From contig JAAXHY010000511.1 of assembly GCA_012270665.1 (NCBI GenBank), positions 1 through 6,042 on the forward strand: DNA of 6,042 nucleotides, written 5' to 3'. The translations under genes and the position numbers were made by a program. Below, in pieces: positions 1 to 6,042 of the stretch. Numbering within the stretch: position 1 is the stretch's first letter; each line of letters begins with the position of its first letter. Under the pieces are notes generated by a model. That model saw only the letters and a program-made list of their open reading frames with translations, was not told the DNA's origin and did not search any database. This DNA comes from Dehalococcoidia bacterium. Lineage in GTDB: Bacteria > Chloroflexota > Dehalococcoidia > SAR202 > UBA11138.

Positions 1-1772
1 TACTCGGCGACGTGGCCCGCGTACAGCACGAGAATATCGTCCGAGACGTAGCGCACCACGCCCAGGTCGTGTGTTATGAAGACGTATGCGTTACCGGTCT
101 CCCGCTGGCGCTGTTCGAGAAGGTTGAGAACCTGCGCCTGGACTGAAACATCGAGAGCGGACACGGCCTCGTCCGCGACCACAAGGTCTGGATTGGCCGC
201 GAACGCGCTGGCCAGAGCGACCCGCTGCTGCTGGCCGCCGCTCAGTTCGGATGGCAGCCTGTCTAAGTATAGCGGATCGAGACCGACAGCGTTCATGAGC
301 TCTTCGGCACGCTCGCGTATCTGGCTGCGCCTGACGCCCGCGAACTTTCTGAGGGCGCGATTGATCGCGTGTTTTATGGGCAACTTGGGGTTGAGGGAAG
401 CTGTCGGGTTCTGGAAGACCATTCGCATCGCAGAGCGCTGATCGGAAGTGCGGTTCTCCACGTCGCCTTCGAGCGCCTGGCCACGCAATTGTAGTTCACC
501 GCCGTCCCTGGCTTCCAGGCCAACTATGGCGCGGGCCGCGGTGCTCTTGCCTGAGCCGCTCTCCCCGACGATACCGAGAGTGCGCCCGCCGTCAACGCGC
601 ATATCCACGTCAACGAGCGCCCTGACCGGGGGCCTGACCGGAGGCCCGAACAGGATATACTTCCTGCGTCCGCCGCCGTAGAACTTGCGGAGGTCTTCCG
701 CGTAGAGCGCGGGGGTAGCTTCTTCCGGCGCCGGCTTGGCGACTCGTTCCATCAGATCGCCCCATATTCCGTCGTTTACCTCGGTGTGGGAGAAGCACTT
801 GGAAATGTGGTCGTCAGATACGCCGGCCAGAGGTGGAACGGAGTTGGAACACTTCTCTGTGGCGAGCGGACAGCGGGTAACGAAGAGGCATGAACTTGCC
901 TGTTCCAGCTGCGCGTCGAAAACGGAACCGGGAATGCTTCTCAATTGCCGCTCTATGCCGTCGTCTCCGGGGGGCTGCGGGACACAGGAGAGCAGTCCGG
1001 CGGTGTAGGGGTGGCTGGGATTATTGAAGAGTTCCCGGACAGGAGCCTCTTCCACTATTTCGCCCGCGTACATGACCGCGACCCTGTCCGCCACCCTGGC
1101 TATGACGCCCAGGTTGTGGCTCACGAACAGGATGCCGGCGTTGACCCTGTCTTTCAGCTCGACGATGAGGTCGAGTATGGTGGCCTCGGTGGTGACGTCG
1201 AGGCCGGTGGTAGGCTCGTCCATGATAAGCAGGTGTGGGTCGCAGGCGAGCGCCATGGCTATGACCACACGCTGCTGCATACCGCCGCTGAGCTGGTGGG
1301 GGTAGCGTCTGCCTATGCGTTCGGGGTCGGCGAGACCTACGCTTTCGAAGAGTTCGACAGAGCGCTGGCGCGCGGCTTCGGTGTCCAGGTCGAGGTGAAG
1401 TTTCAGGACTTCTTCAATCTGGGGCCCCACCCTCATGGATGGGTTCAGGGACGTAAGAGGATCCTGATAGACCATCGCGATCCTGTTGCCCCTGAGTTCG
1501 CGCAGTTCAGAGTCGCCAAATTCGGAGATGTCCATGCCCTCGAACCGAATGGAGCCGTCCACCTGAGCGGTGTCGGGAAGGTAGTTCATCATGGCGAAGG
1601 CGACGGTTGACTTTCCGCAGCCGGACTCGCCGACCAGGCCGAGCGTCTCACCGCGCGAGATTTCGAGCGATGCGTCTCGCACCGCGCGGAACGCGCCACG
1701 CGGCGTGTGGAAGGTAACGGCCAGGTTCTCTAGCTGAATAAGCGGGGCGTCCGAATTGTCGGAGTTGTTCAT
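1..1772 (-). CDS. Fused DppD-DppF-type ABC transporter ATPase (two nucleotide-binding domains), 3' end outside window
   Basis: ATPase of a peptide/nickel-type importer, acting on the cytoplasmic face to drive the two permeases encoded just upstream. I translated 590 uninterrupted codons from the ATG at 1772; the frame runs off the left edge. Domain 1 (about 11-265) has Walker A GESGCGKST (48-56), Q-loop Q103, signature LSGGMQQR (161-168), Walker B LLIMDEP (181-187) and H-loop H219. The oligopeptide/dipeptide C-terminal module follows, with Cys295, Cys301, Cys308 and Cys326. Domain 2 (about 355 on) has Walker A GESGSGKST (403-411), Q454, LSGGQQQR (510-517), Walker B with D534-E535 followed by Ala rather than the usual Pro, SALDVS (538-543) and H568. 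Both sites look catalytically competent. The start lies 2 bp after the dppC stop, with GGAG (1780-1783) 7 nt upstream inside dppC. DppD and DppF are usually separate; fused forms such as YejF and GsiA are known. The C-terminal end of domain 2 is missing from the window. Confidence 0.95.
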   Translation of the reverse strand, partial: MNNSDNSDAPLIQLENLAVTFHTPRGAFRAVRDASLEISRGETLGLVGESGCGKSTVAFAMMNYLPDTAQVDGSIRFEGMDISEFGDSELRELRGNRIAMVYQDPLTSLNPSMRVGPQIEEVLKLHLDLDTEAARQRSVELFESVGLADPERIGRRYPHQLSGGMQQRVVIAMALACDPHLLIMDEPTTGLDVTTEATILDLIVELKDRVNAGILFVSHNLGVIARVADRVAVMYAGEIVEEAPVRELFNNPSHPYTAGLLSCVPQPPGDDGIERQLRSIPGSVFDAQLEQASSCLFVTRCPLATEKCSNSVPPLAGVSDDHISKCFSHTEVNDGIWGDLMERVAKPAPEEATPALYAEDLRKFYGGGRRKYILFGPPVRPPVRALVDVDMRVDGGRTLGIVGESGSGKSTAARAIVGLEARDGGELQLRGQALEGDVENRTSDQRSAMRMVFQNPTASLNPKLPIKHAINRALRKFAGVRRSQIRERAEELMNAVGLDPLYLDRLPSELSGGQQQRVALASAFAANPDLVVADEAVSALDVSVQAQVLNLLEQRQRETGNAYVFITHDLGVVRYVSDDILVLYAGHVAE

Positions 1773-1774
1773 GG

Positions 1775-2707
1775 TCACTCTCCGGTCTCGGGTAGATTCT
1801 GTGCCTGTCGTATTCCGTCAGCGAGCAGGTTTATACCGACGACGAGGGACGCCATGGCGACGCCGGGCGCAAGCGCGGCTACCGGGACGATTCCTACATG
1901 GCGGAAATTCTCGCTGACCATGAGGCCCCAGTCCGAAGAGGGCGGCTGAACGCCGAGTCCCAGGAAGCCCAGTCCCGCCGTTAGCAGGAGCGCGAAACTG
2001 AGTCGTATCGCCGCCTCCACCGCGACGACGGGAAGCACGTTTGGCAAGATCTCCCTGAACATGATGTAGATGGTCGGCTCGCCCCTGAGACGCGCGCTCT
2101 GGACGAATTCCAGCGGCTTGATGGCGAGAGCGGCGCTCCGTATGACACGGCTGTTGTTGGGCATGAACGATATGCCGATGGTGAGGATGACCAGCCAGGA
2201 TTCGTCTATGCCGCTAAAACTCTGTCTGCTCAGGTTTATTATCAGGATCGCGAGCAGAAGGGAGGGTATGGCCAGGAACCAGTCCACGAATCTCATTATG
2301 GTCTGGTCAACTTTGCCGCCAAAGTATCCGCTGGTGACGCCGACTATCGTGCCGAGCGTGACCCCGAAGATAGTGCCAATCGTGGCTATCCACACTATCG
2401 AGCGGGATCCGGCCAGTACCCGGCTGAGGATGTCTCTGCCCTTGTCGTCGGTGCCGAGCAAGTACCCGGAAGAGAGAGACGGAGGACTGAAGCGATCCGG
2501 CAGGTGGTACTCGGTGGGCGGGTAGGGAGTAATCCAGGGGCCTATTATCGCTACCAAGATGTGGAACGTGACAATGGCGAACGCGATTCGCCCGGTCCAG
2601 GTGCGTAGAATCAGGGAGAGCGCGCTTGAGATCGCACTCGCAAATCTTGACAGCGCGGAGGGCCGACTGACGCTTTCGGACTGGATCGTGGAATCTCGGA
2701 CTGCCAT
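1775..2707 (-). CDS. DppC-like ABC transporter permease
   Basis: Inner-membrane permease (310 aa) of the binding-protein-dependent peptide/nickel family; expected to pair with the DppB-like protein to form the channel. A hydrophilic N-terminus (1-38) precedes the first membrane segment (about 41-60). The family motif GTDDKGRDILSRVLAGSR is at 85-102. Further segments lie near 104-127, 137-157, 170-190, 222-250 and 272-293. The cytoplasmic EAA-like loop that contacts the ATPase is around 197-230 (key G209, then LPNVLP), and GLGFLGLGVQPPSSDWG (245-261) is highly typical of DppC. The frame stays open 155 codons further upstream, but that part is low-complexity shadow of dppB. The ATG at 2707 is preferred because it begins the recognisable protein, has GAGG (2716-2719) 8 nt upstream, and overlaps the dppB stop by one base (TGATG), implying translational coupling. 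Substrate unknown. Confidence 0.95.
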   Translation of the reverse strand: MAVRDSTIQSESVSRPSALSRFASAISSALSLILRTWTGRIAFAIVTFHILVAIIGPWITPYPPTEYHLPDRFSPPSLSSGYLLGTDDKGRDILSRVLAGSRSIVWIATIGTIFGVTLGTIVGVTSGYFGGKVDQTIMRFVDWFLAIPSLLLAILIINLSRQSFSGIDESWLVILTIGISFMPNNSRVIRSAALAIKPLEFVQSARLRGEPTIYIMFREILPNVLPVVAVEAAIRLSFALLLTAGLGFLGLGVQPPSSDWGLMVSENFRHVGIVPVAALAPGVAMASLVVGINLLADGIRQAQNLPETGE

Positions 2708-3648
2708 CAGGACAACCTCACCCTGGGATTGAGGGCGCCGTAGGCAAGGTCGGCGGCAAGGTTGCTGAAGGCATAGACGGCGGCGATTATCATGGCGGTA
2801 CTTTGCAGCAGGCGTATGTCGCGCGCGTTTATCGCTTGTATCAGCAGGCTTCCCATGCCCGGATATGCGAAGAGGTTCTCGACGATGATAAGACCGCCGA
2901 ACAGCCACCCGACGTTGTTCGCTATGACCGTTATGGTGGGCAGCAAGGCGTTTGGCAGAACATGTCTTATGATAACCGTCCGCATGGGCAGGCCCTTGAG
3001 GATAGCCGTGCGGACATAGTTGCTTCCCATCACCTCTATGACGTTGGCGCGCGCCATTCTGAATATGTAGGCGAACAGCGCCCCGGTGACGGTCAGTATG
3101 GGCATTATCAGCACTTGTGGATTGCCCAGAATGGTTTCTCCGGGCATCATTATGCTCGACGAAGGCAGCCATCCGAGTGTAGAGGAGAGTATCAGTACTA
3201 GGACGACGCCGGTAACGAACTCCGGCAGGGAGATAGTCAATAGTCCTCCCAGCGTAAGGGCGCGGTCCAGCAGGGTATCCGAATTCGCGCCCACCAGAAT
3301 CCCGGTCACCAATCCAAGCGGAACCGCTATGAGGAAAGCGCCGACTGCCAGCAGCGCGGAGTTGAACAGACGCCCGCCGACGATGCTGGAGATTTCAGCC
3401 CCGGACGCCGTATTGCCGAGATCGCCCCGTACCGCGCCGCTAATCCAGTCCAGGTATCGAACGTGAGGCGGCTTGTCCAGTCCCATTCGTTCGCGCAGCG
3501 CCTTGAGGTTGTCCGGGGTCGCGCCCTGTCCTAGTATGATCGCGGCGGCGTCCCCGGGCGCGAACTCTATCAGGGAGAAGATGGCAATCGAGACCGCGAG
3601 CAGGGTCACCACTATGAGGGTTATTCTGACTATCAGGAATCTTGCCAT
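2707..3648 (-). CDS. DppB-like ABC transporter permease
   Basis: Integral membrane permease (313 aa), normal length for DppB/OppB/NikB-type subunits. The N-terminal segment (about 6-28) leads into the family motif EFAPGD (28-33), then a periplasm-side stretch with RERMGLDKP (52-60) and a YLDWISGAVRGDLG block (65-78). More membrane segments lie near 98-120, 132-155, 178-197, 237-258 and 283-303. The EAA loop for ATPase contact is about 205-235 (MGSNYVRTAILKGLP, then RHVLPNALLP), and the protein ends in the typical NPRVR. The ATG at 3648 has only a weak purine-rich upstream stretch (GAAGAA) as ribosome binding site, in contrast to the better sites of its neighbours. It lies 99 bp after the binding-protein stop, beyond a hairpin, and runs directly into dppC. 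Ligand specificity cannot be inferred. Confidence 0.95.
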   Translation of the reverse strand: MARFLIVRITLIVVTLLAVSIAIFSLIEFAPGDAAAIILGQGATPDNLKALRERMGLDKPPHVRYLDWISGAVRGDLGNTASGAEISSIVGGRLFNSALLAVGAFLIAVPLGLVTGILVGANSDTLLDRALTLGGLLTISLPEFVTGVVLVLILSSTLGWLPSSSIMMPGETILGNPQVLIMPILTVTGALFAYIFRMARANVIEVMGSNYVRTAILKGLPMRTVIIRHVLPNALLPTITVIANNVGWLFGGLIIVENLFAYPGMGSLLIQAINARDIRLLQSTAMIIAAVYAFSNLAADLAYGALNPRVRLS

Positions 3649-3706
3649 ATTTCTTCACAGTCACGCCCAAACGCGGACGCGGGGATTGGTCTATGGATTA
3701 GGGAGA

Positions 3707-3739
3707 CGCGCGGCGGGAACATTCGGCTCCCGCCGCGTG
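3707..3739 (-). promoter_or_regulatory. Intercistronic GC-rich hairpin after the binding-protein gene
   Basis: Arms CGCGGCGGGA (3709-3718) and TCCCGCCGCG (3728-3737) pair perfectly over 10 bp; one G-T and one C-G pair extend the stem to 12 bp (3707-3739), around a 9-nt loop. It begins 8 bp after the binding-protein stop codon. No T-run follows on the minus strand (the next bases read TCTCCCTAATCC), so a full intrinsic terminator is unlikely. The likely role is mRNA 3'-end protection or partial attenuation, giving more binding protein than permease. The structure is seen directly; the role is inference. Confidence 0.65.
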
Positions 3740-3747
3740 GTCTAAGG

Positions 3748-5517
3748 CTAGTTCTTGACCCACATCTCTTCCATCAGGAAGTGAGCGAGCGCGGAGTGCG
3801 CCTGAACGCCGCCGATATTGGCGCGGTGAGCGATTATGACCGGCGAGTAGGCCAGGTAGAGAACTGGAACGTCCTCTATCAGTATCTCCTGCATTTCCTG
3901 GAAGTACGCCTTGCGTTCCTCGAAGTCAGGCGATGACGCGGCTAGGTCGAGCAGTTCGTCAAGGCGCGGGTTGTTGTAGAACGATTCGTTCCAGACGGTG
4001 CTGCCCCTGAGTTGGACGTCAATCGCGGCGTTGGCGGGCCTGCCGCCCCAGTTGCTGGTTACGAAGGGACAGCACGGGTCCATCCACTGCGCCTCCCAGT
4101 AAGGTCCGGCGTCGTGGGTTTCGACCTGCACGTTGATGCCCGCGTCGGCCACCGACTGCTGGAAGGCGAGCGCGGCTTCCTGCATGAATCCGATGTCCGC
4201 GGTGTTCAGCACCAAGTCAATGCCGTCGGGGTATCCGGCCGCGGCGAGATATTCCTTGGCCTTGGCTATGTCCTGTTCGATGATGGGCTGTTCGTCCCAG
4301 TAGTACTGGTCGTTGATGCCGACGGGATGGTCGTTGGCGGGCGAGCCGCGCCCGAACTGGGCGGCCTGGACGATGAAGTCACGGTCAACGGCGTACTGCA
4401 TGGCCTTTCGCAGATTCTTGTCGGCGAATATGGGGTCTTGAATGTCCTGGAACTTCGCCCAATTGTCCGTGTCGCCCTGGAGGTGTGAGTAGCTGGTGTG
4501 CATGTCTATCACTACTACGCCGGCGGAGGGAGTCTCAGCGATCCGAATGTCCGGATTGCCAGCGAGCGAACCCAGGAAGGCGAGAGGCGGCGTGTAGGCC
4601 ACGTCTATCGCGCCGGTCTTGAGCGCCTCGATGCGCGTAAGCTGCTCAGGCATATAGAAGAAGATGATCTGGTCCGCGTAGGGCCTGCCCTCGCGCCAGT
4701 AGTCGGGGTACTTGTCGAACACGCTGCGTTCGGTGGGATTGTGCGACGACAGCGTATATGGGCCGGAGCCGTGTTCTTCGTTCGTGAGAGTCTCGCCCTC
4801 GATGCCGTCGGGGACTATGCGCGCGTGGTAGTCGGTCATGTCGCCTAGCAGGAAGGCGTTGGGCGCGCCCAGATTGAGGACGACGGTGTTGGCGTCCGGG
4901 GTGTCAATCGTGTCTATGTAGGAAATCTGGCCCTTGAGGGGCGAAGCGGAGTCTTCGGCCCTGATGCGGTCCAGCGTGTACTTGATGTCGGCGGACGTAA
5001 GAGGGTCGCCGCTGTGGAACTTGATTCCCTCGCGCACGTTGAAGGTGTACTGGGACAGGTCTTCCGCGGAGGACCATGATTCGACGGCCCATGGGGTGAC
5101 GTCTCCATTCCACCAGTACATCACCACGTTATCGTAGGCAAGCTCTCCGTATGGGGCTTGGCCCGCGGACAGTCCCGCCAGCATCGGGTCGAGGGTTCCC
5201 TGGTCAATGACGCCGAGTCTTATCGTGCCGCCATATGCGGGTTCGTCGCCCATCATGTCGGGAACGGCGGTCACCATTACCTCGACTTCCTTCACCACCT
5301 CAACTTCCTTGACAACCTCTTTCTCGACTTCTACTTCCTTAACGACCTCTACGGGCTTTTCGACTTCGACAACCTTCTCGACTTCGACGACCTTTTCAAC
5401 CTCAACGACCTTCTCGACCACTTCTGGTTCCGCGGTACAGCCAATCGCCGCGACTAGGGCTATTGACAGCAGCGCGGCGACAAGGAGGAACGATTTTGAC
5501 TTAGTGTGGCACAACAT
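3748..5517 (-). CDS. SBP_bac_5 family substrate-binding lipoprotein with Val-Glu-Lys repeat stalk
   Basis: Extracytoplasmic solute-binding lipoprotein (589 aa) of the peptide/nickel ABC importer encoded downstream. A signal peptide (K6, K8, then a hydrophobic core 10-25) ends in lipobox AIGC with Cys27 as the predicted lipidated residue. Residues 31-83 are imperfect six-residue VEKVVE-type repeats forming a charged linker. The binding fold spans about 95-585: the family signature region is around 142-167 (ending TFNVREGIKF), followed by HSGDPLTSADIKYTL (168-182) and the hinge-region motif RKAMQYAVDRDFIV (370-383). NWGGRP at 489-494 lies where related proteins contact ligand, and is preceded by vicinal Cys482-Cys483, the only cysteines in the mature protein besides Cys27. 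The ATG at 5517 has AGGAGA (5522-5527) about 5 nt upstream and directly yields the signal peptide. SBP_bac_5 proteins bind oligopeptides, nickel chelates, sugars and other ligands; the substrate here is unknown. Confidence 0.95.
   Translation of the reverse strand: MLCHTKSKSFLLVAALLSIALVAAIGCTAEPEVVEKVVEVEKVVEVEKVVEVEKPVEVVKEVEVEKEVVKEVEVVKEVEVMVTAVPDMMGDEPAYGGTIRLGVIDQGTLDPMLAGLSAGQAPYGELAYDNVVMYWWNGDVTPWAVESWSSAEDLSQYTFNVREGIKFHSGDPLTSADIKYTLDRIRAEDSASPLKGQISYIDTIDTPDANTVVLNLGAPNAFLLGDMTDYHARIVPDGIEGETLTNEEHGSGPYTLSSHNPTERSVFDKYPDYWREGRPYADQIIFFYMPEQLTRIEALKTGAIDVAYTPPLAFLGSLAGNPDIRIAETPSAGVVVIDMHTSYSHLQGDTDNWAKFQDIQDPIFADKNLRKAMQYAVDRDFIVQAAQFGRGSPANDHPVGINDQYYWDEQPIIEQDIAKAKEYLAAAGYPDGIDLVLNTADIGFMQEAALAFQQSVADAGINVQVETHDAGPYWEAQWMDPCCPFVTSNWGGRPANAAIDVQLRGSTVWNESFYNNPRLDELLDLAASSPDFEERKAYFQEMQEILIEDVPVLYLAYSPVIIAHRANIGGVQAHSALAHFLMEEMWVKN
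5269..5427 (-). repeat. Coding tandem repeat, 18-nt/6-residue VEKVVE units
   Basis: Residues 31-83 of the binding lipoprotein consist of VEKVVE units: three near-identical copies, one VEKPVE, then degenerate VVKEVE/VKEVEV units. The DNA period is 18 nt, but copies differ mainly at synonymous third positions (for example GTC/GTT, GAG/GAA), so the repeat is old or selected at protein level rather than freshly duplicated. It lies directly after the lipidated cysteine and probably forms a stalk between membrane and binding domain. Confidence 0.9.
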
Positions 5518-5541
5518 ATTTTCTCCTCTCCCTTTCGGGGA

Positions 5542-5569
5542 TTTATGGATATGTCTGGTTCATTTTCAA
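5542..5569 (-). promoter_or_regulatory. Weak sigma70-like promoter candidate for the operon
   Basis: On the minus strand TTGAAA (5564-5569) could be a -35 and CATAAA (5542-5547) a -10, separated by 16 bp; the -10 matches consensus at only four of six positions. A start near 5535 would leave a leader of under 20 nt. It is the best match I see between the inverted repeat and the gene, but it could be chance in a locally A/T-richer stretch. Confidence 0.25.
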
Positions 5570-5573
5570 AACT

Positions 5574-5596
5574 GCGTTCAATAAGTAAGTGAACGC
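5574..5596. promoter_or_regulatory. 7+7 bp inverted repeat, candidate operator
   Basis: GCGTTCA (5574-5580) and TGAACGC (5590-5596) form a perfect inverted repeat with a 9-bp A/T-rich spacer. The arm centres are 16 bp apart, somewhat wider than the roughly 10-11 bp of one helical turn. It lies 57-79 bp upstream of the binding-protein start and just upstream of the candidate -35, a position suited to a dimeric transcription factor. No regulator gene is visible in the window. Role inferred. Confidence 0.4.
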
Positions 5597-5681
5597 TCGC
5601 ATTCAATCCACTCCAATATACAGAATGAGGTTGTCGAGGTCAAACATCGCAAGTGGTAGGCAGCGGCGCGTCCGGTTCTAT

Positions 5682-5710
5682 CCACGAAGGACACGAAGGG
5701 GTACAAAGGA
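5682..5710. repeat. CACGAAGG 9-nt tandem motif
   Basis: Two adjacent 9-nt units, CACGAAGGA (5683-5691) and CACGAAGGG (5692-5700), are followed by a degenerate third (TACAAAGGA, 5702-5710). I have seen similar CACGAAGGA-CACGAAGG strings in intergenic DNA of many environmental bacteria, where they look like remnants of dispersed repeats; that link is from memory and unverified here. Confidence 0.5.
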
Positions 5711-5805
5711 CATACTATGACGGACACCCACCAGAAATCTGACGCTTCCGGACCGGGGCGCGTGGACTCTCAGAGTTATTCGGTTGTCAGTAATCTTTGT
5801 CGCGG

Positions 5806-6042
5806 TCAGGGATCTTCGTAGAGGGGATCGGTTTCCTCTTCGAGTTCTCGCATGGACTCGAAGAAGTAGTCGAGCTCATCGCACTCCTCGCAGTAGCCGC
5901 ACATGCAGTAGTAGAAGTCGTCAAGGTCTAGTTCGTAGAAGTCGTCCGGGTCGAACACGTAGGACTCGGGAGTTTCCATTCGCTGGGTAAGCGATTTGGC
6001 GAGAAGGTCGTCAGGCACCTCTATGGGTTCGAACCCAGGGTC
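5806..6042 (-). CDS. Unrecognised, highly acidic protein with CxCx2Cx2C cluster (C-terminal part, 5' end outside window)
   Basis: The frame is open from the right edge (78 codons) to TGA at 5806-5808. A GTG at 6018 is possible but has no properly spaced ribosome site, and the frame continues upstream without a stop, so this is more likely the C-terminal part of a longer protein. Numbered from that GTG, the 70 residues include about 24 Asp/Glu and only 3 Lys/Arg, many Tyr/Phe (DDFYELDLDDFYY at 25-37), and the cysteine cluster CMCGYCEEC (38-46, DNA 5881-5907). The spacing suggests a metal or Fe-S site, though no family is recognised. Codon third positions are mostly G/C as in the neighbouring genes, supporting real coding. 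It lies upstream of the transporter in the same direction but 288 bp from it, so co-transcription is uncertain. Confidence 0.6.
   Translation of the reverse strand, partial: DPGFEPIEVPDDLLAKSLTQRMETPESYVFDPDDFYELDLDDFYYCMCGYCEECDELDYFFESMRELEEETDPLYEDP

Larger units (their letters stand above)
5518..5805. other. Intergenic region upstream of the transporter operon
   Basis: These 288 bp separate the acidic reading frame from the binding-protein gene. They hold the Shine-Dalgarno for the binding protein, a weak promoter candidate, a 7+7 bp inverted repeat and a tandem CACGAAGG motif. A 34-codon plus-strand frame (5717-5821) with AAAGGA upstream is also present but not convincing as a gene. No clear intrinsic terminator was found for the acidic frame: ACTCT-C-AGAGT (5766-5776) is short and lacks a T-run on the minus strand. 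Confidence 0.7.

Noticed and set aside
945..1610. A 221-codon open frame on the plus strand
   Set aside because: It is antisense to the well-supported ATPase, has no recognisable domain, and is expected from the G/C-rich third positions of the minus-strand gene.
2708..3172. An N-terminal extension of the DppC frame by 155 codons, overlapping dppB
   Set aside because: The extension is rich in His, Arg and Gln without membrane segments or family motifs, lies fully inside dppB in another frame, and DppC proteins normally have about 300 residues. The ATG at 2707 with its ribosome site fits better.
3440..3670. A 76-codon minus-strand frame starting upstream of dppB
   Set aside because: It overlaps the start of dppB in another frame and has no motifs; dppB is the recognisable gene.
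4012..4488. A 158-codon open frame on the plus strand
   Set aside because: It is antisense to the binding-protein gene, with no motifs or signal; a codon-bias shadow.
5529..5541. A small TCCC/GGGA hairpin just upstream of the binding-protein ribosome site
   Set aside because: The stem is only 4 bp with a five-base loop, too weak to claim as a regulatory structure or riboswitch.
5158..5584. Plus-strand frames of repetitive Asp/Phe/Leu or Thr/Ser composition
   Set aside because: They are the antisense readings of the Val-Glu-Lys repeat and carry no independent evidence.
5717..5821. A 34-codon plus-strand frame starting ATG with AAAGGA 6 nt upstream
   Set aside because: It is short, has no recognisable features, and runs into the 3' end of the acidic frame on the other strand; a chance frame is the simpler reading.
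6024..6037. GGTTCGAACC resembling a tRNA T-arm
   Set aside because: The T-stem does not extend to five pairs around a seven-base loop, and no acceptor, D or anticodon arms fit on either strand within the window.

Overview
The window carries most of one peptide/opine/nickel-type ABC import operon, read right to left on the minus strand, with the tail of an unrelated acidic reading frame at the right edge. GC content looks to be in the high 50s percent by eye. The best hint to the organism is the substrate-binding lipoprotein. Its lipidated cysteine is followed by about 50 residues of imperfect Val-Glu-Lys repeats, a linker style I associate with binding proteins of Chloroflexota (SAR202/Dehalococcoidia-like environmental lineages). 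This assignment is inference; there is no rRNA or marker gene to confirm it.

Layout in transcription order (minus strand): (1) 6042-5806, the C-terminal part of a very acidic protein with a tight four-cysteine cluster, running off the right edge. (2) 5805-5518, intergenic, holding a CACGAAGG tandem motif, a 7+7 bp inverted repeat that could be an operator, a weak promoter candidate and a good Shine-Dalgarno. (3) 5517-3748, the SBP_bac_5 family lipoprotein. (4) 3747-3649, a 99 bp gap with a strong GC-rich hairpin just after the stop. (5) 3648-2707, a DppB-like permease. (6) 2707-1775, a DppC-like permease, start overlapping the DppB stop (TGATG). (7) 1772-1, one continuous frame fusing DppD-like and DppF-like ATPases, starting 2 bp after the DppC stop and leaving the window after the second H-loop, before its C-terminal end.

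Together the genes encode a full importer: a membrane-anchored binding protein captures the ligand, two permeases form the channel, and a single two-domain ATPase powers it instead of the usual two separate subunits. The tight spacing of permease and ATPase genes implies translational coupling. The hairpin after the binding-protein gene fits the common pattern of higher binding-protein expression. The substrate cannot be read from the sequence. I see no rRNA, tRNA, CRISPR array, insertion sequence or defence system. The window is mostly an ordinary transport operon with a few details worth checking.
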